A stretch of DNA of 64,000 bases from Mesorhabditis belari. Taxonomy: Eukaryota > Nematoda > Chromadorea > Rhabditida > Rhabditidae. This document shows positions 24,577 through 36,500 of the stretch, in pieces (within the stretch, counting starts at the first letter, position 1; every line of letters begins with the position of its first letter). A model generated the notes under the pieces. The model made no database searches, was not told where the DNA came from, and saw only the letters and a program-made list of their open reading frames with translations. A program made the position numbers and the translations under genes. The stretch is from assembly GCA_958450365.1 (NCBI GenBank), contig CAUEEP010000729.1:62001-126000 (forward strand). Direction: 5' to 3'.

Positions 24577-27500
24577 GCCCGTCTATCTGTCTGTCCGTCC
24601 GTCCGTCTATCTGTCCGTCCGTCCGTCCGTCCGTCCGTCCGTCTATCTGTCAGTCCGTCCGTCCGTCCGTCCGTCCGTCCGTCCGTCTCCTACGCGACAA
24701 CAAAGAAAAAAGTCTATTTTGTTTTCAAAAGTCTTTTTACTTCTTCTACGATATTTATCTAAAGTAAAATCTAAAGTTACATTCAATTTACAGGATGTTT
24801 ACCCGGATTCGTTCATCTATGCGCCGGATCCGATTCGCTCGGATGGATTGACGTCAGAAGAGGCTAGGTGCATTTTTGAAAAGTTAAAAACTCGACTTTC
24901 AAAAGCTATTGTTATCTTTTGTTATCTTCTAATATATTCTAAAAGCTTTCGCTTTGGGAATCAGGATTCTGGATTCTGGATTCTGGATTCTGGATTCAGG
25001 ATTCAGGATTCAGGATTCAGGATTCAGGATTCAGGATTGAGGATTCAGGATTCAGGATTCAGGATTCAGGATTGAGGATTGAGGATTCTGGATGCTGGAT
25101 TCTAGATTCTGGATTCAGGATTCAGGATTCTGGATTCTCTGCGCTTGATCCTCTCTCACATCTTCTTGCTCATCTCGTTTATCGTCAGAGCTTCCTTTCT
25201 ATAACACTCAATTCACTCGATCTTTCATTTCAAGACTAGAATTATTTAACAAATTAAAAAGAAAAGCTTTTAGTATCTTTAAAAGTTCTAGAGATTTTAG
25301 AAAACGTTTGAAAGATGGGGGTTTGAATGTGATCGATCCGCCGAAAGAGACGAGTCTGATTCGATCATTCGTCTCTCAATTTCACTTCAAATTCTGGGTT
25401 CTACTTACAGGTGAAAAGAAATTCCAAAAGAAGCTCAAATAGCACTGAAATGACATCAGCCAAAAGCCAATCGACGCAGAATTTCCCCCTGATTCCGAAT
25501 CTCTTTTCCATTTCTGATTTGAAGCACTCTATCAAAAGTTATTCGAGTTTAACTTTAAACTCGAATAACTTTTGATAGAGTGCTTCAAATGAGAAACGGA
25601 AAGGAGATTCGGAATCAGCGGGAAATTCTGCGTCGAATGATATCTAGCAAGTGTTACTTTATCTATCTGATCTTTCTTTTAAGTACTTTGAAAGACTTGT
25701 AAGTACTTTGAAGCTACTAAACGCACGCTTTCTAGCGCACTGATTCAAGAGAAAGAGATTCTGATTTCCAGGCGCTGCAATGCTCTCAGTGATCACCTAT
25801 TTTGTGCATTTGGCTCACGGTTTCAATGAACCACTCAATCTTTATTGTGCCGCGATTCTTCTCGGCGTTATCTTCTTTATGTCAGCTCTGTCAATTCATC
25901 AAGAAAGAAAAACGCGAATTGTTTGTGATTCGTTTGTGATAACTTTCAAACTTTCATTTAGGTACAACAAAATTTCAAAAAATTGCTTCCTATCAATGCG
26001 TTTGTGATCAGAGATTGTGAAGAGAAAGAGATCGATTTGGTCGAAGTTGTTGTCGGGGACATCGTCGTCATACGGTCACTTATTTCCCTTGTATTCTCTT
26101 TTTCTTCTCTGGGGAACAGAGACCGCATAGCTCAGTCGGTTAGAGCATCGAATTGGGAAGGGGGAAGGTCGAGGGTTCAATCCCATCCAAGGGAGAGTTC
26201 GATCCTTTCTTTGCCGTTCTTTATTTCCCTTGTATTCCCCTTGTATTCCCTTTTTCCTCTCTGCCAAACAGAGGCCGCATAGCTCAGTCGGTTAGAGCAC
26301 CGGGTTAGGAAGCCAGAAGGGGAGGGGGAGGGGGAAGGTCGAGGGTTCAATCCCGTCCAAGGTCAATGGTTGGATCCATTCTCTATTTCCCTTGTATTCC
26401 CTTTTTCCTCTCTGCCAAACAGAGGCCGCATAGCTCAGTCGGTTAGAGCATCAACTTGGGAAGCGGGAAGGCGGGAAGGTCGAGGGTTCAATCCCGTCCA
26501 AGGTCAAGGATTCGATCCATTCTTTACTTCCCTTGTAATTCCCCTTCTATTCTCTTTTTCTTCTCTGCCAAACGGAGACCCCATGGCTCAGTCGGTTAGA
26601 GCACCGGGTTAGGAAGCCGAAAGGGGAGGGGGAGGTCGAGGGTTCAATCCCATCCAAGGTCGATGGTTCCATCCATTCTTTATTTCTTTGTATTCCCTTT
26701 TTCCTGCCTGGCAAACAGACGCAAACATAGCTCAGTCGGTTAGAGCATCAGCTTGGGAAGCGGAAAGGGCCTTGGAGAGGTCGAGGGTTCGATCATATCC
26801 AAGATCGAGCATTTGAATGTTTCTTTACCATTCTTTCCCTTGTATTCTCTTTTTCCTCTCCGGCAAACCGAGACCGCATAGCTCAGTCGGTTAGAGCAGG
26901 AAGCAGGAAGAGGGGAAGGTCGAGGGTTCGATCCCATCCAAGGTCAAGCGTGAAAAATGATGTTGTTACATCTTATCATGGATGGATTTTAGTACATCTT
27001 ATCAATCTTAATCTTCATTTTTCTAGAGAGCTTGAGATAAGGATCGGTTTCCATGAAGGGGCCCGCTCGGTCCTCATGGCCAACTGGCTAAGAGCCTTGT
27101 ATCATAGTCGAGAGGTCAAGGGTTCAATCCCGTCAGCTCGATTATTGATTCGTTTTTTCTTATATGGGGTTTTTTTATAGATTAAGGGCTTAGGTGCTTG
27201 CTTTAATTGCATTATTGTGAACGATTTGTTCAACTAAAGCTTTAAAAATAAAGATTTAAGCGAAAGTGAAATGGTTTGGTGGGGCATTTTGATAAGGTGA
27301 TCAACTGAAAGGCTCAAATCTGTTTTCGTTTGGTTTTTCACTTTCTAATGCTAAATCCAGAGCCGGGTCACGAATTCCGGCAGATGTGCGACTTTTGCAA
27401 GCGCATTGTCTCAAGATCGAGTCCTCCGAAGTGACAGGTCTGCTGTTTTCTTCAGTTTATGGCTTCTCAAGGTCTAGAGAAGATCTAGAACCTCTAGAAT

Positions 27501-30500
27501 CTCTAGAACCGATAGAACTCTAGATCTCTAGACCTCTAGAAGCTCTAGAGGCTCTAGAACCTCTAATCTCTAGATAATATTAAACAAAAAAATTCTAGAC
27601 GCTAAAATCTTTCCAAAATCTTTCAAAAACAAATTCCAGGTCATCGTAATGCTTCAGAATATACAGCAATGATGGCAGCTGCTCATATTTCAGCCTTTGA
27701 CGCTAAAAATATCGCTTTTAAGGTCAATAAAAGGATTTTATGTATGTCGTAGCCGTTAACGAATGATTCGTTAGCGGCTAGTCGTTAAGGAATCATTTGT
27801 TAACGGCTAGCTGTGAACGGCTAGCTGTGAACGGCTAGCTGTGAACGGCTAGCTGTGAACGGCTAGCTGTGAACGGCTAGCTGTGAACGGCTAGCTGTGG
27901 ACGGCTAGCTGTGGACGGCTAGCTGTGGACGGCTAGCTGTGGACGGCTAGCTGTGGACGGCTAGCTGTGGACGGCCAGCTATTAACGGCTAGCTATTAAC
28001 GGCTAGCTATTAACGGCTAGCTATTAACGGCTAGCCGTAGCTGTGGACGGCTAGCTGTTAACGGCTAGCTGTAGCTGTGGTCGGCTAGCTGTTAACGGCT
28101 AGCTGTAGCTGTGGTCGGCTAGCTGTAGCTATTAGCGGCTAGCTGTAGCTATTAGCGGCTAGCTGTGGACGGCTAGCTGTAGCTATTAGCGGCTAGCTGT
28201 AGCTGTTAACGGCTAGCTGTAGTTGTTAATGGTTAGTTGTTAACGAAGATTCATTATCGGCTAGCTATTAACGGCTAGCTGTTGACGGCTAGCTGCTAAT
28301 CATTCATTATCAGCTAGCTGTTAACAAATCTTTGCTTAAAGGCAGAATTTCGTAAACGTCAACGCCATACATGTATTTAAATTACCTTTTAATTAAACAC
28401 TCATTTAAGAAATCTCGAAAAAATTCAGGGCTCTTATTGTACAGAAGGCGATGGACTTGGAGTAGCGATTCGAACAGGGAAATTCACGGTTAGCTTTACA
28501 TTTAAAGTCTTTAAAAACTTTTAAAAAGCCTTTAAAAGCCTTTTTTACTTTAAAAACTCAAAAATAAAGGTTTTTTCATGATTTTATTCGATCTTTATGT
28601 ATTTTTTGGATAGAATTAAAAGAATAGGTACTTGGGGAAATCGCTGAAATGCACTCTCAACACCCGCCGACTCAATCAAAGCTACAAAAAGAATTACGGT
28701 AATGTTTAAAAAGCTAAAATTAAAAGAAATATCGAAAATTAGAGATTTCATTTTATATTTCAAGAATTTTATATAAAATTTAGCGGTTTTGTCGACTTTA
28801 TTAGCATTTTGGGAATCTGTATGGCATCTGCGGTGTTCATTATTGGATGCATTGTGGCTAGGTAACTTTTATAAAGAGTTTTATATTAGTTAAACGTTAA
28901 GCTAAAGATTCTATAGTGTTGAAGAAAGATTACGGGAATTTTTGATAATATTTAGAGGTAATCGAGGCGCTGAAAGACTTTGAGGGTCCTTGAAAGGCTT
29001 TGAGAGACTTTGAGAGACTTTGCAAGCCTTGGAAAGCTTTTGGAAGACTTTGAAAGCCTTGGAAAGCCTTGGGAAGCCTTGGAAAGCTTTTGAAAGACTT
29101 TGAAAGACTTTGAAGGTCCGGAAAAGCCTTTGAGAGCCTTTGAAACCCTTAAAAAGCCTTCGAAAGCCTTGGAAAGCCTTGGAAAGCCTTGTGAAGACTT
29201 TGAAAGCCTTTGCAAGCCTTTGCAAGCCTTTGCAAGCCTTTGCAAGCTTTTGAAAGACTTTGAAAACCTTGGAAAGCTTTCCAAAGCCTTCGCAAGCCTC
29301 GGAGAGCCTCGGAGAGCCTTTGAAAGACTTTGAAAGCTTTTAAAAGCCTTTAGAACCCTTTGAAAACCTTTAAAGGCCTCGGAGAGCCTTTGAAAGCCTT
29401 TCAAAACCCTTTCAAACCCTTTTAAAACCTTTCAAAACCCTTTCAAACCCTTTCAAAACCCTTTAAAACCCTTTCAAACCCTTTCAAAACCCTTTAAAAC
29501 CCTTTCAAAACCCTTTAAAACCCTTTAAAACCCTTTAAAACCCTTTCAAAACCCTTTAAAACCCTTTCAAAACCTTTAAAAACCTTTCCTAGCAAACACT
29601 TTATGAAAAAAAGTCATAAATTCAGATTTGAAAACGTTTTGGATCATTTTGTAACCGGTTTTCTTGTGATTATTGTGGCCAATGTTCCGCAGGGTTTACC
29701 AGCTACAGTTCTCTCGCAATTGAGGTAAAAAGAAAGTTATTAGAAGTTAAGAAAGAAGTTCGAAGAAAGAAAGTTATTCTGAAATGGAGGAAAGTCGGTA
29801 AACAATTGAGAAAAGCGGCTGAGAAAAGAAAGGGAAAGGCGAGTCAAATTGGCTTTTCAAAGCCCCCTTGACAAGAGTTGGACTCGAACTTGAGGGACAA
29901 AAGGGCTGATGGGTTTTGTAGACAAGCTCACTATCCACTAGACTATCAAAGCAGTTGGGAAGGGAGCTTTTGACAGCTTCTTAACACAAACCAACCAGAC
30001 CAGGCTTCCTGGTTGGTCTAAACCGACCCTTAGACTCCTTAAGAGGCCTTCAAAAGCTCCCTCCCAAGTGCTTTGATAGTCTAGTGGTTAGTCTGCTAGG
30101 CTACAAGACCACAAGCCTCTCAGGCCACTCGAGTTCGAATCCGACTCACGTCAAACTTTTTTTGAAGACGGAAAAAGACAGACAGAATAACGGCCTATAG
30201 TAAGCCTACAGTAGGACTACAGTAAGACAGGCTTTTGGACTACGCTAGACTACGCCATAACGAAGAAAACAGACAGAATGACGGCCTACAGTAAGATAGG
30301 GTTTTAGACTACGCTAGACTACGCTAGACTACGCTAGAGTACGCTAGACTACCCCCGACTACGCTAGAGTACGCTAGAGTACGCTAGACTACGCCAGACT
30401 ACGCTAGACTACGCCAGACTAGGCTAGACTACGCCAGACTACGCTAGAGTACGCTAGACTACGCTAGAGTACGCCAGACTACGCTAGACTACGCCAGACT

Positions 30501-33500
30501 ACGCTAGACTACGCCAGACTACGCTAGAGTACGCTAGACTACGCTAGAGTACGCTAGACTACGCTAGAGTACGCTAGACTACGCTAGACTACGCTAGAGT
30601 ACGCTAGACTACCCCCGACTACGCTAGAGTACGCTAGACTACGCCAGACTACGCTAGACTACGCCAGACTACGCTAGAGTACGCTAGACTACCCCCGACT
30701 ACGCTAGAGTACGCTAGACTACGCCAGACTACGCTAGACTACGCCAGACTACGCTAGAGTACGCTAGACTACGCCAGACTACGCTAGAGTACGCTAGACT
30801 ACGCTAGAGTACGCTAGAGTACGCTAGACTACGCTAGAGTACGCTAGACTACGCTAGACTACTACATTCAAACTTCTCCAGCAATCAAATCAAATTTTAG
30901 AATCATTGCTCGTCGTTGCGCTCAAAAAAACATTTATATAAAGAAATTGGATTTAATTGGTGAGTTGATTGTTCTCGAAATTTCGAGAAGATTTTTTCTA
31001 GATGAGCTTGGCGCGGCTACAGTGATTTGTAGCGATAAAACTGGGACACTAACGCAGAATCAAATGGTTGTCACCGATTTGTGGTTTAACGGGAAATATG
31101 TACCAGGTGGAGTTGAAAGAAAAAGCTCTGAAAATAATTTCAAAGCATTCTAACTGCCTGCATGGCCGAATGGCTAGTGTGCTAGGCTAGAAAAGCGGTG
31201 ACACCTCAGTCTCCTCAAGTTCGACTCCCACTCGCGGCACGGAGAAACTTTTTTGTCTCAATTCTCAGAATTCTTTATTTCAATCGAATCTAGCTGTATT
31301 TTAGATCATTAGATCATCTAATCATTAGATCATTAGATCATTAGATCATTAGATCATTAGATCATTAGATCATTAGATCATTAGATCATCAGATCATTAG
31401 ATCATCAGATCATTAGATCATCTAATCATTAGATCATTAGCTCTATTTTAGATCATCAAGCCTAAAATCTCTATCGAATCTCTATAGAATCTCTAGAAAC
31501 TCTATAGAATTCTATTAAAAGTGAATCTTTAGGCAATATGGTTGATTCAAAGAATCCACACATTCGTGCTATTCGAAAGGTACTATTTGATTTGATACTA
31601 TTTGAGTCTGCTCTTTGATTTGATTTTGATTTAATCCTAGATTTGATTCAATTTGATTCGATCCTTGATTTGATTCAATTTTCTCCTAAATACTACTAAA
31701 ACTACAGTATATTTATAGGAATTTTTAGGGAAAAGTCGAGTCTCCATTGCTTGAAATGCTCACCGTGATGAGTGTCTGTAATCGGGCTCAATTTGATCAA
31801 GTGAGAAAGCTTTGAGTCTTCATTTAGATGAGGAAGAGGATGAGGAAGAGGATGAGGAAGAGGATGAGGAAGAGGATGAGGAAGAGGATGAGGAAGAGGA
31901 TGAGGAAGAGGATGAGGAAGAGGATGAGGAAGAGGATGAGGAAGAGGATGAGGAAGAGGATGAGGGAAGAGGGATGAGGAAGAGGATGAGGGAAGAGGAT
32001 GAGGAAGAGGATGGGGAAGAGGGATGAGGAAGAGGATGAGGGAAGAGGATGAGGAAGAGGATGAGGAAGAGGATGAGGAAGAGGATGAGGAAGAGGGATG
32101 AGGAAGAGGATGAGGGAAGAGGATGAGGAAGAGGGATGAGGAAGAGGATGAGGAAGAGGATGAGGAAGAGGATGAGGAAGAGGATGAGGAAGAGGATGAG
32201 GAAGAGGATGAGGAAGAGGATGAGGAAGAGGATGAGGAAGAGGATGAGGAAGAGGATGAGGAAGAGGATGAGGAAGAGGATGATGAAGAGGATGAGGAAG
32301 AGGATGAGGATGAGGAAGAGGATGAGGAAGAGGATGAGGATGAGGAAGAGGATGAGGAAGAGGATGAGGATGAGGAAGAGGATGAGGAAGAGGATGAGGA
32401 TGAGGAAGAGGATGAGGATGAGGAAGAGGATGAGGAAGAGGATGAGGATGAGGAAGAGGATGAGGAAGAGGATGAGGATGAGGAAGAGGATGAGGATGAG
32501 GAAGAGGATGAGGAAGAGGAAGAGGATGAGGAAGAGGATGAGGAAGAGGATGAGGAAGAGGATGAGGAAGAGGATGATGAAGAGGATGAGGAAGAGGATG
32601 AGGATGAGGAAGAGGATGAGGAAGAGGATGAGGATGAGGAAGAGGATGAGGATGAGGATGAGGAAGAGGATGAGGATGAGGAAGAGGATGAGGAAGAGGA
32701 TGAGGATGAGGAAGAGGATGAGGATGAGGAAGAGGATGAGGAAAAAGAGGAAGATGAAGATGAAGATGATCATGAAGAAGAAGAGGAAGAAGAAGAAGAG
32801 GAAGTTCATCATCATCATCATCATCATCATGATGAAGAAGAAGAGGAAGAGGAAGAGGAAGAAGAGGAAGTTCATCATCATCATCATCATGAAGAAGAAG
32901 AAGAGGAAGAAGATGAAGATGATGATGAAGATGATGATGAAGAAGAAGAAGAAGAAGTTCATCATCATCATCATCATCATGAAGAAGAAGAGGAAGAGGA
33001 AGAGGAAGAGGAAGAGGAGGAAGAGGAAGTTCATCATCATCATCATCATCATCCTCATCATCATCATTATAACCTTAATTTAGTCTCGGACTAAAATGTA
33101 TCGTGTCTCAACGCTAAGAGCTCTCGAAAAAGCTTCTTCTGAAGCACTTTATATGGCGCCGATGAAGAAAAAATTTGTGATTATGTAAGCTTTTGAGAAG
33201 TTTTGTTTTCAATAATCTATAGAAGCTAGGGATTTTTTTTTTTGGAGAATAGAGAAGTGTTCAAGCTTTGATTACAGAGCTTTTAAACGATAGATTAAAC
33301 TTTAAACAGAAGAGGGAATTGTAAAGGAGAAGAAATAAGATCTAGTGCTTGAGCTAACGAGGAAATGAAATGAAGGGATCGTCTTCTTTTTTAGATTTTT
33401 CAATTTTGACCCAAATTTACAGCAAATAAAGGATTTTTTATTGAAAAAAATCCAAATTACTAATCGATTTTGGTCATCGATTTTTTTAGTGATCCAAAAA

Positions 33501-36500
33501 CTGGTGTCGAATCGCAGCCGCCTCGTTTACACACTGCTGGCAATTCCACCGCTGATTTAGAAGCTCTGGGAAAGACTGAGGAATCTGTTAGTTTTAAACA
33601 AAACAAAGTTTTAGTTTTAAAGTTTTAAACAAACAAAGATATCATTTTGATTCTTATTTGTATTAACTATACTTTAAAAGCTTACAATTGCAGTAATTGC
33701 AATGCTTAGGCTGGCTAGGCTGGCTAGGCTGGCTTAGACTGGATTAGACTGGATTAGACTGGATTAGGCTGGCTTAGGCTAGCTTAGGCTAGCTTAGGCT
33801 TAGGCTGGCTAGGCTGGCTTAGGCTGGCTTAGGCTGGCTAGGCTGGATTAGGCTGGCTAGGCTGGCTCAGGCTGGCTAGGCTGGATTAGGCTGGCTAGGC
33901 TGGCTAGGCAGGCTCAGGCTGGCTAGGCTGGCTAGGCTGGATTAGGCTGGCTAGGCTGGCTAGGCTGGATTAGGCTGGCTAGGCTGGCTAGGCTGGCTCA
34001 GGCTGGCTCAGGCTGGCTAGGCTGGATTAGGCTGGCTAGGCTGGCTAGGCAGGCTCAGGCTGGCTAGGCTGGCTAGGCTGGATTAGGCTGGCTAGGCTGG
34101 CTAGGCTGGCTAGGCTGGATTAGGCTGGCTAGGCTGGCTAGGCTGGCTCAGGCTGGCTAGGCTGGCTAGGCTGGATTAGGCTGGCTAGGCTGGCTAGGCT
34201 GGCTAGGCTGGATTAGGCTGGCTAGGCTGGCTAGGCTGGCTCAGGCTGGCTCAGGCTGGCTCAGACTGGCTAGGCTGGCTTCGGCAGGCTTAGGCTTAGG
34301 CTGGCTTAGGCTTAGGCTGGGTGGCTGAACTCTAAAATTCAACTGCACACAACTGCAACTTGTAATTCAACTGCACAACTTTGAGCACTTGGAAGTGGCT
34401 GAATTTCACTTGGAGGTGGCTGAACCAGATTGAGAACCGATCACGTGATCGGATCACAATCTCGTCTGGTCCTTAGCAATGGTACCCTCAGCTTTCTGGA
34501 GGTAATAATCCTCAGCTTTCTGGAGTGCGCATAAGTAGGAGAAAGCTTTGAAGATATTTGATGAGTAATGGATTGATCAGATCATCATAAGGGTAAAGCA
34601 AAAGGTTTGTTAATAACTTATTCCTTCTTGTTTTTCGTTGCGCCAAAGCGTTCGGCCAAAGCGTTCGGCCAGAAAGCCTACATTGTACAGAATTGCTTGC
34701 TCTAGACATTGATTGCTCTAGACCCCATCGGAGACAATTTCCAAGCAAGCGAGTTCAAAGAGGAAACGAGGAGATATTTTCGGAATCCCTTCAGACGTTG
34801 CATTGGCTAAATACGTTGAATTGACAGCATCTGTTGAAGCGATACGACAAAGATATTTAGTAAGTGCTTTTAAAGTGACAATACTTTATTAGATCTGGTT
34901 TATCGAACAGAGGCAGAGGGCAGATAAAGGCAGAGGGGAGAAGCTAGGTCCGGAGCTAGTTTCCCTGCAAGTTCTGAGTCTGCCTAGACTCTAGTAGCCT
35001 TAGATACAGCTGTTGGCCGCCTTATATACAGCTGCTGATCGGCCTAGACTCTAGTAGCCTTAGATACAGCTGTTGACTGGCCTAGTCTCTTCTTAGCCTA
35101 CACCAGAGTCTATAAAACTTACTATATCATTCTTAGGTTGTTCACGAGGTTCCTTTCAACTCTGTTCGTCGATATCAACTCGTTGTGGCTCGTTGTTTGG
35201 CTGAAACGTTGGATGAAGACGAAGGAAAAAGACCGGCTGAGGTTTTGTTTTGTTTTTACAATAGAATAGCTTAATGATTGCAGTTATTAGATTGCAGTTA
35301 TTAGATTCAGCTTTATTATTTTAGGGAGAATCCCGTTTTGTCGTTTTGATGAAAGGAGCGCCTGAGTTGATTCTCTCACACTGTAGCCGAGTTCGAACAA
35401 AGGATGGGCTACAAGAGATCGATGATGAGTTCAAAGCAGAAGTTCAGGTTTGTAAAGAATACCATGCTTGGTCAATTGCTAGATCGTGCTCTCAGTCTGA
35501 CGTCAGGGTTAAGGCTCGAGATTCAAGACTCGAGGACTTCAAGATCTAGGTCTAGCACTAGGTCAATGTTTAGTACCAGATTCGATCTAGATTAGCATTC
35601 ATTCGAGCTAGATTAGCATTGATTCGAGCCAAAGATATTTCGGTATGGCTGGCTGGTTGGCTGGCTGGTTGGCTGGCTGGCTGGCTGGCTGGTTGGCTGG
35701 CTGGTTGGCTGGCTGGCTGGCTGGCTGGTTGGCTGGCTGGCTGGCTGGCTGGTTGGCTGGCTGGTTGGCTGGCTGGTTGGCTGGCTGGTTGGCTGGCTGG
35801 TTGGCTGGCTAGCTAGTCAACCTCTATGGGCTCCATAGGCCGTAGACGAGCTAGATGGGCCGTAGACGGGCTGGATGGGCCGTAGACGGGCTGGATGGGC
35901 CGTAGACGGGCTAGATGGGCCGTCGACGAGCTAGATGGGCCGTAGACGAGCTGGATGGGCCGTAGACGAGCTGTATAGGCCGTAGACAGCTGTATAGGCC
36001 GTAGACAGCTGTATAGGCCGTAGACAGCTGTATAGGCCGTAGACAAGCGCGCTCCCGATTGCACGACAGGGATAAAGGCTCAAAGCTAGAAAACCCGATA
36101 ATTAATCGGTTTTTTCTATTCCTATAGCTATATTCTATATTTTTAAACTTTGCAAGCTTTTAAAGAGTGTTGTTTTTTTTCTAGGAAGCTTGGGAGCAAT
36201 TCGGGCACGCTGGACGTCGGGTGATCGCTTTTGCGCAGGTTTTTTTTTCGAAAAATAGACATAAAACTGATAGTTTAATATATAAAATATCTAGATATCG
36301 GTTTTTTTAATAGAAAAAAGTCTCTAGATTCATTTCAACGCCGAAACGAGCTCAGTTTTCCCGCCAGAATCATTGAAAGAAAAGAAATGGCCAGAAGATT
36401 TGGAGTTTCTCGGAATGGCAGCAATTATGGATCCGCCTAGGTTCGATTTTAGATAATTAGGCTGTTTAAAATGGCTGTTTAGAAGGTTTAGAATGTTTAA

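Noticed and set aside
31820..33094. Frames of more than 300 codons encoding Glu/Asp runs with His clusters (plus) or Met/Leu/Phe runs (minus).
   Set aside because: They are produced by the purine-rich tandem array. The upstream ATPase exon meets a stop if the array is read through, and the flanking exons splice in phase without it.
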